Source: Scortum barcoo (lineage: Eukaryota > Chordata > Actinopteri > Centrarchiformes > Terapontidae). From it: a DNA stretch of 64,000 nucleotides. The translations under genes and the position numbers were made by a program. Positions 1 to 11,040 of this stretch are shown piece by piece (the stretch's first letter is position 1; the number at the start of each line of letters is the position of its first letter). The notes under the pieces are model-generated. The model saw only the letters and a program-made list of their open reading frames with translations. It did no database searches and had not been told where the DNA came from. The stretch lies in NCBI GenBank assembly GCA_023238725.1, contig CM041538.1, positions 13,018,880-13,082,879 on the forward strand. Reading direction: 5' to 3'.

Positions 1-470
1 AGAATGCTCATGACAAAAGGAGGAAGAGCAGCCAAAGCATTGTGCTCTGGCACATCCATAGTGATGTGTACGTTCATCTTTGACGTTGGCATCTTTTAGA
101 ATGCAAAGAAATGGATTCAGGTCACGCTGAGCGATTTAGCTGGTTGGAGAACTTGTCTGCTCTTTCGTTTCTGCTTTTCTCAGCTCTTGAAGAAAGGTGT
201 TTGAGATTTTTCAGCTGTTTGTAAGGCTTACCAGATACACTGCATTTTAATTGTTGCTGTATTTGCCAGGCCTAAGCTGACAATGACGGCTCAGGCTTTG
301 AAAAGTAAAGAAAAAAAAACAACAATCAATCAGTCTAAAGAAAATGTAGAGATGAGTGGTTCTTGAAAAGTGTCTCTTTTGAACTGCTCCACTGTGATTC
401 TCCACCTCACCCTGCGCAACTCATTCGCCTATTGTAAAAACTTGGCCTCTGTGACTGCCAGTTTGTGTGT
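1..470. other. Unassigned AT-rich non-coding DNA
   Basis: No gene, RNA or repeat family is recognisable. There is a short A-rich run near 309-318. An open frame begins in this stretch but owes much of its length to the GT repeat that follows, so I do not treat it as a gene. Confidence 0.6.
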
Positions 471-477
471 CCGTGTT

Positions 478-510
<33 letters not shown>

Positions 511-512
511 TT
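464..512. repeat. (GT)n microsatellite
   Basis: A degenerate TG-rich lead-in runs into a pure (GT)13 block at 485-510. Translation of either strand gives only Cys-Val or His-Thr runs. Simple repeats of this kind are frequent in fish DNA. Confidence 0.95.
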
Positions 513-624
513 GACAGCCATTTTCTCAGCCGCTTCCTTGCCTCTGATTCTCTGTTGGCATGGTGAGCAAGCAGTGGGAAGCCTTCACTCCAATTTGCCA
601 TCGTTTGTCATCACTTGCCCCTGT

Positions 625-667
625 GACACAGACACACAGGCACACACACACACACAGGCACACACTA
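625..667. repeat. (CA)n microsatellite, interrupted
   Basis: CA dinucleotides with several GA/GG interruptions. It lies about 120 bp from the GT tract at 464-512, so one strand carries GT then CA repeats that could pair with each other. Confidence 0.9.
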
Positions 668-1400
668 TCGTCTACTCTCTAAGACATGCCGACACTGGTG
701 ACCCTGTGACTGCAATTTTGGCCTCCCCATGCTCCACATAGCTCTGTAGTGCCATCTGTGATTTAAATATAAGGGGTGGCTTAAGTCAATTTTTACATTG
801 TTTTCTATACATCTGCAGCTGTTACTTTCATACAGCATTTGCATGACTTTAAATGGAAGTTCAAATGACATAAAAAGGTCTACTGTCTAAGATGGCATTA
901 ATAAGAGCCTGTTATTATCCATCAGCATGAGACACATTGGTGCTGACACCCTTGAGGCTCCATTGTCAAATTTCACTTATTATTTAAATCCAAAATTGTG
1001 ACAATTTTTAAAATTTTGATAAACAAAATCAAATAAGTTTTTAAAGATCTCCACCCCGAAATCTAAAGACACTTATTTCCTAACTTACCTCTTTTGTTAT
1101 GCAAATAGTTTGGCTTATTTTCCTGGAGCTATCTGCATCTGAGATGCCTGTCTCCACCGCAGCGGAGGTGAGTGGAATTCAGTTTGTGCCTCTTAAACCA
1201 CTGAAAAGTTGCATTACTGTTCTGCTTAATCATCAAAACTACTTTCTACTGAGAAAAAAAGTCGGCAGGTAAAGTGAGAGAGTGGCTGATGCTGAATTTC
1301 CTTAATGGATAGTGCTGTGAGCACCGCCAATTAAATTGCATTCACTGTTGCATTGGGGTGGAAGCAGATGTCGAACAAAGGCAGGAGACAGATAATAACT
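668..1400. other. Unassigned AT-rich non-coding DNA
   Basis: Mostly AT-rich with no recognisable gene. Around 1145-1180 there is a pyrimidine-rich stretch, a CAG and a strong splice-donor-like word. It is reported separately as a curiosity because nothing nearby codes for protein. Confidence 0.55.
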
Positions 1401-1420
1401 CTAATCTAATCTAATCTAAT
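1401..1420. repeat. (CTAAT)4 pentanucleotide repeat
   Basis: Four perfect tandem CTAAT units. It lies about 80 bp before the plus-strand LINE relic. Whether the two are related cannot be told from the sequence. Confidence 0.9.
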
Positions 1421-1497
1421 AACTACAAACATAAACTATCTCCATTGCAAGATACCATTAGGGATAAGTGATAAAACTTTTTTTTTTATAACTGAAA

Positions 1498-1855
1498 CAA
1501 CTCCTCAGTATCCTTGAGACATCTGGCGTACTGGCTGTTCCAAGAGTTAGAACAAAACACAGTCAAGGAGCGTTCTGTTATTGTGTAGCACAGACCTGAA
1601 ATAACCTCCCAGATGATATTAGACTATCTGCATCCTGACTACTTTTCGGTCAAAACAAACTGTACCTTGTAATGACTTACAAAGTTATCTTAAAAGTTAA
1701 AATAAAAAGCCTTCATTTAACTATTTCTGATCAGTAGTTTGTTTTTAAGGCTTTTTTCTTTTTGGTAAATCTTTTGTCTATGTTGTATTTTTATTTTATT
1801 TATTTGCCCCAGTGTATGAAATGCACTTTACAAATAAAGCTGGCTTGCCACTATA
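1498..1855 (+). mobile_element. L2/CR1-type LINE relic, 3' end
   Basis: The frame through 1540 reads PRVRTKHSQGAF, then an in-frame stop, then NNLPDDIRLSAS and another stop. This matches the C-terminal end of the ORF2 protein of fish L2/CR1-clade LINEs, which carries a PRVRTKH-like and an LP(D/E)-like motif just before the end. The sequence then becomes AT-rich and closes at about 1815-1852 with GCACTTTACAAATAAAGC, the usual style of 3' terminus for these elements. Stops and missing residues show it is long dead. Only about the last 50 codons and the 3' untranslated tail remain, and no endonuclease or polymerase core is present. Family assignment is from memory of the clade, not a search. Confidence 0.75.
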
Positions 1856-1989
1856 TTCATATTTAGAGACTAATGCACACTAAAAGAACCAAAGAAGCAT
1901 AATGAAAGATAATACAAGCCATTAAAATAACAATAAAAAATAAGATGATGAAATGATTCACAAAATAAAAAGACAATGAAAATGAAAAA

Positions 1990-2450
1990 TGTTAAATTTT
2001 TTAAAGTCAATATAAACACATGAAAACAGCTACTCAGTGTATAGACTTTGAAATAGGCATAATATCTACTCTCCTTTTGGTCTACGCTGCAGCAGAATCT
2101 TGAATAAATTGCAGCTGATTTCTTGTTGTAGCAGAAAGGAGAGCATTACAATGGTCTAACCTGCTAGTTATATAAGAGTGCATCAGTCTCTCTGTACTGC
2201 TCAGGGAGAGAAATGACCTCACTTTGGAGATGAAATACTGATTTTGTGACACCCCACATATGAGCTTTGAAATCAAAAGTACAGTAAAAAAAATCACTTT
2301 GAGATTTCTCGCTAGTTGGCTTGGGTTGAGTCCAAGTGTATTTAGTTTTTCTCTCTAAGCCTCTGGACCTGTGATGTACTTCTGTTTTATCCTTGTTGAG
2401 CTGTAAAAAATTCTGCGACAGAAGTTCTCATTGTTTCCTCTGCCAACATA
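1990..2450 (-). mobile_element. L2/CR1-type LINE relic, reverse-transcriptase C-terminal part
   Basis: Read on the minus strand, about 2440 to 2300 gives a frame-broken version of the segment holding REKLNTLGLNPSQLARNL. About 2215-2150 then reads RLMHSYITSRLDHCNALLS, followed by a QLQFIQDSAAA segment ending near 2082. The SRLDxCNALL and IQNxAAA pattern is diagnostic of the post-catalytic part of L2/CR1/Rex-type reverse transcriptases. A further frame near 2060 gives MPISKSIH, like the (T/M)P(V/I)xxSLHWLPV motif that follows in such proteins. At least three frame changes and several stops show decay. The upstream catalytic YADD region is not visible; above about 2450 similarity fades. It faces the plus-strand relic at 1498-1855 and carries the part of the protein that would precede it. 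Confidence 0.8.
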
Positions 2451-3060
2451 GTTTTGATGGTTTAAAATAACTGCTTTTATGTCCCACAGCACAGTGGTTA
2501 AATAATGAGGCAGTATGATTTGATCAACCCCTCCGGCTCTGTATCTAATTGTGCATTTGAAGCTTGTAGGGATCTTACGTTTGATGACAGTAATTAAGGA
2601 CAAAGACAAAGGTCTCATTAAGCAAATTACCTTGTTGCAGGGAAGTTAGGGGTTGAATGCCTTCACTGGCTGAGTCGTCGTTCCTCTTCATCATCAAGGA
2701 TCATCAGGCCACTGGGAGAGGTTTTGGCACGACACATTTGTTCCATTCTTTCGTTCATTTGCTCTTCATTTTATAAGCATCTGCACTACTGGGTTCAAAA
2801 AAGTCCATTTTATGCATCAGACTAAAGCGTCTTTTGTATTCTTAAAATCTATTAGGGCATATGAAATTCATATGTGTGCTCCATCCTCTTTGTCAGGGGA
2901 GAAGGTCAGATTTCTCTCATTTTGTTCCACTAAGTTTAACAACAATAAGACACCCTTACTGGTTATAAATCCAACCCAGGCACCCCGTGGTGTAGATTCA
3001 TTTTGTTGATGGATGATGGTCGAAAGGACTCAGGAGGGAAGTTGGAAGTGGATTCTATCT
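2451..3060. other. Unassigned non-coding DNA
   Basis: Possible further decayed LINE sequence extends to about 2600 on the minus strand, since a DIK motif is visible, but I cannot support it. The rest shows no recognisable feature. Confidence 0.5.
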
Positions 3061-3380
3061 ATTATTTTGGGGCCCTGTGTCCTGGCTGGTCGCTGGCATG
3101 GTCAGTCGGTGCTCCTGCCTGTTGAGGAGTCCGAGCCAGAACCCTGGAATGGGCAGTAAGTGTGTTGACGTGAGGGCTCAATGCCATCTGGGCACATGGA
3201 TTGACGAGATGACGGCGATAATTCTCTGTACAGTTCAGATGGACAGGAAGATATCCATAGTCCCCGCTGTGGTGGCGGCACCAAACCCCAGTGCTAAAGA
3301 TGAATGGTTTCCAGTTCTATGCACCATCACCCCTGGTTTCCTACATGTAGACCAGAAAGTGGCAAAACAGAGCTGATTTT
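3061..3380. other. GC-richer block, open in both directions
   Basis: A stretch of near 55% GC by eye between AT-rich flanks, with a 99-codon plus-strand frame (3077-3376) and a 60-codon minus-strand frame. Neither translation resembles a known domain and neither has convincing splice sites. It could be a conserved non-coding element or chance. Confidence 0.3.
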
Positions 3381-5506
3381 CATTATGATTCTAGTGACTA
3401 CTTTCACATGCACAAAGCGACCTGGCTATTGGCCATAAACTCATTATGGTCTAATTCAGCTTTCATTTCCTGCCATCCAGGTCCAATATTACCACCTGCC
3501 GAGTGCCAAATGCTGTTGAAATGTGCTTTTGGCAGATAAATTAGTGAAGTTACACTGTCGCGCCACTCTTTAAATTTAGGAAAAATAAAACGTGCAGTAA
3601 GATAAACTCTTGTCACAAGTTGAAAGTAAACACACAAATACAATGGACAAAACCATATGATGTACAGAGAGGCTGAAAAATATTGCTAACCATGATGGCC
3701 AGTCTTTGAAGTTGTGTTGCATTTAAGCTATTTTAGGTCCTTTGAAAGTTTGTCCATCTACCTTTAGTGTTTTGGTTTGTGCTTGTTTTAAGCCTTTGTT
3801 AATTTGATTATTAGTGATCACAGCAAATCTGATTAATTTCTGTTGTTTTATCTCACATTAAAAGCATTTTTCCTATAGTATTTGTATTATTTTAAATGAA
3901 CAGTTATTAAGTTAAACCTGGCTAGCGTATCTGTAGTGAAATCTGCTATTTTGCATCCGAGTTGCTACCAGTACACCATGTTAAAGAAATCCCCATCCAT
4001 CTGTGGTTTCTTGCAGACAGCAGTCCAACAGTAGAAACAAACAACTAAAATGGCAAAACAAGGATAATACCATTATACCATAGTTTGAAGGGAAATGCAT
4101 TATGATGCATTATGAAGTAGTAAGTAACAAATACATCACATAACCATTGCTATTATGTAGACCAGGTGTGTTGTACATTTAATGAAATCCACAGTAGTAT
4201 CAGGTGCACCCATGACAGAAATCTTGAATGATATGTATAATTATTTGTGCATATACAGTAGGTAGTCGGTGAATAATGCTTTCGCTCAGCTTGGGATGTA
4301 GGAGAACTTAGGAATGTGGGATATCAGGGTTGTAGATCAGGCAGTTCACTGCTGCCCCTGCAACAAAAAAGCACCCTCTCCTTACTCAACAGAGTCCCAT
4401 TTAAGAGTCGCTGATTACATCTCTGAACATACCAGTTACAATTAGATGTGTGTTACTGATTAGCTAGCAACAAGTGGTTAAAGTAACTGATACTTCATGC
4501 TGGATACACCACTCAGTGTTCCCTATGGGACTCGTTAATCGGTTATGATAGGGTCACCTAAATTCCCTTCAAAACACCTCTAAACTCTCACTGTGGATAG
4601 TTACTTGAAGATAACGTAACATGGTCTGTAAAAAGGAATTTATTTGTTGTGTCAGGATGAGAGTGAGAGGGTTGATCACTAAATTGAGTACATGATCAGT
4701 TTGGCCTTCAGTTTAGCTTGTTTGAAATATTCTTCTTAGAAATGACTTAGAAATTCGTGTAATTGCCAAATGTGTGTATAGGTTGCAAAAGAATGAACTG
4801 ATGAAAAATAATTGTGGGACATTGTCAGAAGGCTGTCAATAAAGGCTGTTCATTGTGTTTATTAATTAGTTCCCAGCATGGGAGCAAAATGTTCAATGAA
4901 GTACTCAAGGACACATGTAGATGCTAATAATTCTGATTCATTCACATGCCTCATATATTTATTCTCTCAAATCTTTTTCACTATTATCCCTTTTCAGTAT
5001 ACTTTAGTAATATCTATATGCTTTGTTTTATTTACCAGTATTCTAGTTCTGAGTCTTATCCGATTTTGATCATGTTTTTTGACACAGTGATAAAATGAAA
5101 CATGAAAAACCTGGTTATTCATAGCCCTGTATACATTATTATAACAGTGTCCATGTGTGTGATTGTCTCCCTGCAGGTGTGTCCTCATCTCTCACCATCT
5201 CAGCCACTATGCACTGTACCAACAAAGAGCATTTAGACACTAGGATCAGGTGTTTCAGGAGTTCTATTGGAATACTCAAGCTAGCATAGACAGGTTTATC
5301 AAAACTGGGATATGGTCTTATCCTGGTTTCTGAAAACAGGAAGTGATATTTACACATGCAACAGATCAGGATCAGGATACTCCAAAAGGCCAAGCTTAAC
5401 CAGGATGCTAGTGGACACTGACCACTGACATCTCCATCATGGGTGGTAAACATGCAGAGCTAACATGTCTCATTAAACACTTTATTGTCATTAACCTCTA
5501 TCACTG
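3381..5506. other. AT-rich unique DNA, nothing recognisable
   Basis: Long AT-rich interval. The only small structure seen is a direct repeat of TGCATTATGA at about 4097-4117. Short open frames here have no domain similarity. Confidence 0.6.
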
Positions 5507-6010
5507 TCTTTGTACTATAGAATGTATAAAGATGGATGACATGACAGCTCAACAAAAGTAAATCAAAATCACCTCGATCGCCTCCTCGTGGCTGGCTGCA
5601 GTACAGGTCATAAGTCCCACACACACATCAAAAGATAGTTTCTGTAATTTTACATAGTTCTTATGATACTGAAGTTTGTTGAAGTGTTCATTTTTGGTTG
5701 TTTAAGTTTGGTTTTAATTAGTTATTTGAAGCTATAAAAACGCAGTGAAATGTCATGATCGACAGCTGTCAATCAAAGTGATGTTGTCACAGTGGCGTCT
5801 GTAGACGTCTTTTCAGGAATTGAATGCAAAATAGGTCCGTCAAGAAGAAATGTAATTATAACTTTAGTGGGTGATTGTTTGCTTACAGTCTCTAATTATT
5901 GATTATTGATTGAGTCAGGCGCAAGGTGGCAGCATCCATATCTGGGATATTTTGGCTTCCCTTTTGTACATTGGGAGGAAGTGGAAGCACGTCGTCATAG
6001 GTCGTGACAT
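5507..6010 (+). mobile_element. Teleost dispersed repeat, probable non-autonomous DNA element
   Basis: The left end, near 5514-5550, reads ctatagaatgtataaagatg followed by gatgacatgacagctc. It continues with the words cgatcgcctcctcgtggctg and gctgcagtacaggtcataag. The right part reads gatattttggcttcccttt and gggaggaagtgg, then gtcgtcat near 5991. I recall this combination as a repeat scattered through percomorph genomic and 3'-UTR sequence. Its two ends are normally inverted copies of each other. Here the right end departs from the left end after gtcgtcat, so it appears truncated or mutated. It has no protein-coding capacity. I do not name the family because that would need a repeat-library search. 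Confidence 0.65.
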
Positions 6011-7080
6011 AGGGGAGTCTCACCATTCACTTGTCCAATCTGACTGAACTCTGTGCAGAGTGAAAGGGTAGAAACACCCAGAAAACATGCCCGGATCACT
6101 GAACACACTTTCCACACTTTGCTGCCAGTCAGCAGATCCACCAAGCTGTCAGTCCAAATGTAGTTGTTTGGAAAATGACGCAGATCAGAGTAGAAAATCC
6201 ATTTGATCAGAATGTTTTATAATAATAAGCTCCTATTCACTTTTTCTTTCAGGTGTGATTGGCTAACGTGCTGATTTCCTCCACCTTGTCCAGGTCATAG
6301 TTCCTTTTTTTGAACTTCGCACTCCACCCTACCTGCCCCTCCCCTCACCACCAAGGATATCCCACTGAAAGAGCTCAGATAAATTCACAGCCAGGAGCGA
6401 ATGTGTCTCGGCCTATTCTTTAAATGAATGAATGAAAACATCCCTCAGTTGATTCTCTCATTTTTCGTGCATTGTAGATAGTGTGAAGGCTGTGCATGTA
6501 CCAAAGTCAGAAGTAGTTTTCCAAGGAAAAGTAACAGGTTTTGCTTGTGAGCTGGCAAGGCGTGTGTTTAAGGCTAGCATGCTAAGTGTGGATGATTCCT
6601 TCAGCAGAATCAGCCGCAACCTCAGAGTAGACCCTGAGGGAAAAAAAAGACAGACAGACCAGCAGCAGATTCTCCGGAGTAAATAGAAGAGGAATAGACA
6701 ATAATTGCTACCATGTTGCAGTATGGAAGGAATGCCAATGCGGCACTCAAATTGGCCAAGGTTGGCAAGCCTGCTAATCACTCTCATTGTTCTTTCAAGA
6801 TACCCGCTTTCTCCTTAGTTTTCTTTTCACAATATTCTCTGAGTGGTAACTCTATTGTCACAGGAATTGTAAGGGTACTACAACCTTGACCGACTCTGCC
6901 CTTATGTGAAATTCTGGTGCTCTCTTAATTTAACCTCCTCTCAGGTGTTGCATCCATTTTATATTGATCTGCATAAGAATGTCAGCTAAATTCCTGTAAT
7001 GTAAATGAGATGAAAAAGTTGCAAAAAATCATCTGCATCACACTCCCCTAGAACCTGTGCTTGTACCCATTATTCATATG
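6011..7080. other. Unassigned non-coding DNA
   Basis: A frame of 109 codons on the minus strand (6458-6787) and one of 67 codons on the plus strand overlap each other and match nothing known. There is a tandem TGAATGAATGAA near 6425. No other feature is seen. Confidence 0.5.
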
Positions 7081-7330
7081 CTCAAAACATTACAGATCTG
7101 GGATGCTAATGTAGTCTCATCGCCCCTGCCCAGTGTTTGAGCCTTCACACTCATACTTTGCCGGGGCCTTGATTAAATTTGTTGCCCCAAGCCATCCGCC
7201 TGCCGGCTGCCAGATGACTGTGAATATGAATGAGACTCTAACATTGAATCTAGCGAGGCTCTGTCCTTGCTTTTCCTTTCTTGTTGGCTCATTATCCTGG
7301 TTGGCTCCCTCCTTAACTTCTTTTCACTCT
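7081..7330. promoter_or_regulatory. Candidate conserved non-coding block
   Basis: Balanced base composition without simple repeats, containing TTGATTAAAT near 7170 and a TGAATATGAATGAG stretch near 7220 (POU/homeodomain-like words). The texture differs from the AT-rich flanks. The regulatory role is inference only. Confidence 0.25.
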
Positions 7331-7384
7331 ACTGTCCCCCCCACCCACCCCAACTTGTCAGCGCTGACTTCCACACAGTGTTGA

Positions 7385-8100
7385 AACACACAGCAGCACA
7401 CATGCAAACATGCTGACAGACCAAACCACAGAGGTGGTGCCTTCCCTATTTGCCTACATTATTAAAAAGAGTAACATAAAGGAGATATTTTAGAAGGGAC
7501 ATACTGTACCACACAAACTAGAAACTGACTATTGACTACATTGATTATGCTATCTTTTTATCCTCAGTTATTATGACCCGCATCAGGCACATTTGCACAT
7601 CAGTGACAAACTGAAAAATGTCAACTGCCAACAGCAATCTCATAATTATCAGTCACAAGGGAGAGTAGAAGCAAAATATCCCATTTTGGTCCAGCTGTCT
7701 TATAGATGAAGCACTTGCTGTTTTATTGTAGTACTAGGTGCTAGGTGATGGGGTAAAAGCATGAGCTACACCTTTAACTCATCTCAGCCTTAAAGACAGC
7801 CCTAAACACTATCATAGTTTAAAAGTAGAAATACACAAGTGTGTGTTATTGATTTTATGGGTTAAATTTAGTAAAAATCTTTTTGGTGGTGTTTTACACC
7901 GCACATCCCATCACCTGTCTCCAAGCAAACTGTGTTTTACAATGTCAAATGTTGAAGCTTATATGGCAAGTAATGTAATAATGTGTATAAAAATGCCATG
8001 GACACTTAATGAATACAGTTAGTGAGGACTGTGAGCACCTGAAAAATCTTTTTTCCTGTCCTGCAATAAAACTTGGCTGCAAAAATACTATATAATATAG
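7385..8100. other. AT-rich non-coding DNA
   Basis: No gene, RNA or transposon is recognisable. It contains a TACTAGGTGCTAGGTGATGG short duplication near 7730-7750. Confidence 0.55.
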
Positions 8101-8330
8101 TCATACACACAAATACACACACATATGTGTGGGGGGCCTACTAGCCTTTCCTTGTCAGTGGGGTCTTTGTCAGTATTGACAGGCTGTGGTCCTGGACTGA
8201 CTACAGACAGACAAACTCAGGGAGGGGAGGAGACGCCTGGCTCTGCCAAGCGCCATGGCTGGACAGCCCTCCAAAGTCCTGGGGTGTGAGAAAGTCCTGT
8301 GTGGCATCCCTGGAAACAAATCCAATATGG
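8101..8330. other. CA/GT palindrome and GC-richer stretch
   Basis: CACACATATGTGTG at 8118-8131 is a perfect 14-bp palindrome, followed by a GC-richer stretch to about 8300 with several TGTCAG/TGACAG words (MEIS/TGIF-like). No coding signal. Confidence 0.35.
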
Positions 8331-9574
8331 ACTCTATTCTGAATTACTTATTTTGGCAATTTGTCTAGTCGAAATAACAAAAGTTAAACAAACATTGTAA
8401 GGTCTTAGTGGGATGAAAATTGTCCAAACTGAATAAACATGTGTGCAGTGATGATTTGATTATCCATGCTTTGCATTAGCAAAGAAACAGCCAGTGAGTG
8501 ATAAGAAAGGAATCTCTTACTCTAAGCACAGAGATTGTTCATCAGCAGTAACAGTGAAAATGCTCCTATGCTCAAGCAGTATTTCAGCAACTTCAAAAGC
8601 TCCATACACCATAATTTCATCTGTCATGGTTAACTTTGGGATTCATTTTTTAGATTAACTGACCTGAGGTTAAGAACTACATACACAACCCATATATATG
8701 TACACATTTAATATCATGTATGTCTAGAGGAACATAAAACTGGCTTCACCTGGTTTGGCCATCATAATAAATTATACCAAGAATACATAACCTGTTTTGA
8801 GCCTTTTGGTGTAGAATATGTGCAGTATTGTGTGGACTTTAGAGATCTTCACTGCTGCACCATGCATAGCCTAATGGACTTTGCGTGCAGCTATTGGAGG
8901 ACACCTCAAATGATTATATTGATTATTTGTCAATAAATGCTAGCTATTTCAACTATTTCTAGTCTGAGAAAAAATGATGAAGTTAATTGTTTGATGTGCC
9001 AGAAAAGTGCTTCCCAGAGTGAGAAAAGGAGACCATTATTAATATGACAAAGGTCCAGGTGAGATACCCGTCATAAAATGGATAGCACCACATAGTGGGT
9101 ACACATTGGATAAATAGTTTGAGGGTCAAAGGACAAGTGAGCCACATATGACTTTCTGCCTAGTCCATATATCCTATTGTATTTGTTAAAAGTCCATGTA
9201 GGTTTCCCGTGGCTCAGTGTCACACATGCTGTAACTGTTAAGGAAACTACAGGAGTTACCTCCAGCTCCAAGGGGCCTCTGGGGATCAGGTCTTAGTCTG
9301 CCCACATAGAAAGAGGGAACACCATAAAGCTAAAAGGATAACAAATGAGACAACAGTGGCGAGGATTTATGAAGTGCTGAAACACTCCCCACCATACTGT
9401 TTCTCCACAAAAAAAAAACACACTATGCTGGATGGAGAAATGAAAAATGGCAGGATGTTCTGGAAGGTGAGAGATAGAGAAAATGGAGAGAGAAGGATGG
9501 CCTGCCAAAAAAATAAAAAATAAAAAAAAATCCCTTGTAGTCTTGCCTGTAAGAGAAAAAAAAGAAGACAAGGG
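8331..9574. other. AT-rich non-coding DNA with A-runs
   Basis: No gene is visible. Short A-runs occur near 9411-9419 and 9508-9530. Open frames here are accounted for by those runs and by low complexity. Confidence 0.55.
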
Positions 9575-10171
9575 TTGGGGAGAGGAAACCACTTTCCCTC
9601 AAACTCCCAAGCACTGTTTCCCGTTCATCAGTATCCAACTATTACTAATGTCAAAGTCCTTTCATGGGTCATTATGAGCCAGACATGTTGTCAGTGCCCT
9701 CAAGAGTCTTTGCTATTCAAGCTCTTCCAATTTACCTCACAATTTATTGCTCAGGAAAAGACTAACATATACTTAATACAGATTGGAATGTCCCCATTCA
9801 ATAGACTTCCCAGACCTGATTGGATATTGTGTATCAGCTTACTGGTCTTTCTTGAATTTTGGTGCACTTTTTTTTTTTCTCCACAAGGTCTGGCAAAGCC
9901 CTGGCTGCCATTGCCACTCTCCTGCTCCTGGAGATGCTTTGTATTTATTCTGATCGAAAATTGGATAGCAGGTGTTCTCTTATCTCAAAGAAAATCCAGC
10001 CAGATACAAAGACACAGTTTAGGCCCGCATACCCAGAGCTTTTCATCATCTCTTAATTGGCCCATCTGCAGTCAAGACAGACTGGACTCGCTTGAGCAAC
10101 TTGCCTCATTGGGTTGTATCACTCCCGATGCCCTCTGCAGTCTTGAAATGACCCCTGTGTTTGGCACATGA
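9575..10171 (+). other. Longest open frame in the window, 198 codons, function unknown
   Basis: This ATG-to-stop frame is the longest uninterrupted one here. The translation is rich in Ser, Leu, Phe and Cys, has no recognisable domain, no clear signal peptide and no repeated motif. It spans a poly-T run at about 9868-9879 that yields a Phe-rich patch. That suggests accidental rather than selected coding. The stretch has balanced composition, which lowers stop frequency. It could instead be a conserved non-coding block. I do not call it a gene. Confidence 0.15.
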
Positions 10172-11040
10172 AGTTTTTTATTTCCATTTTTCCCAACCAA
10201 GTGCCTTTTTCTGACTGAATCGCTTTTGGAACAAAAAGGGATTCATAAAACAATACTTTTGATCAGATGACAGGCTTCAGGCAAGGTTATGACAACATAA
10301 AAATTCTTTTGTCTAATTTTGTTTTACTGCGGTTGTGGCTTTCAGTGCGCATATGAGCTGTCACTGACGGATTTTAGTGAAACTCCACTGAAAGATATCT
10401 GCAGGCACCCAGATGTGGCTACAGTATCTGTCTGCCTGAGGATGGTTTTGTGTGGAAATGAAAGGGATGACATATTTAAATTCTGACTGCACGAGTTCAA
10501 ACAGACAACTCCAGTATTTGTGCTTGATACAAAGATAGCCACAATATTTGGGCTAAAAATATGAAAAAGCTTTGACCAGCAGAGTGCAGATTACCAACAT
10601 CAAAATTCTGGGCTTGAATAAAGCCTCGGCTGACAATGTAAACAATGAATAATTAACATAAAAAGTAAATAATATTATTTACCCTTCAGCAAGAAACTAA
10701 ATCAAATTTGTCTTCCAAAATGTAATTGGTACAATTTCAAAAAATGTCTTCTTTCTTTTCAGAAGTGATTCTTTCCTCAAAAACAAAACTTGTTTTCTCC
10801 TTGCCACACAATGTACTTAAATTATAGTACTATAGTACTTACACACGAGTAAACACTGGTTGTGTTAACAATCAACAATGTGCTTTACTTCCTTTGCAAC
10901 AGTAATTTAGCTTAGATTTATCAATTAATTTTTTTTTATTTTAGAAGTTAGACATGACTGATAAACTTGGTTGGTAGGCACACAGTTGACCACAGAGTGA
11001 ACTTTTATGAGTGAACTTAATCAAAACTTAACTCTTTATG
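10172..11040. other. AT-rich non-coding DNA
   Basis: No gene, RNA or repeat family is recognised. Several A- and T-runs are present, for example near 10928. Confidence 0.6.

Noticed and set aside
370..741. 123-codon plus-strand frame
   Set aside because: It crosses the GT and CA microsatellites, giving Cys-Val and His-Thr runs. No domain or start context supports a gene.
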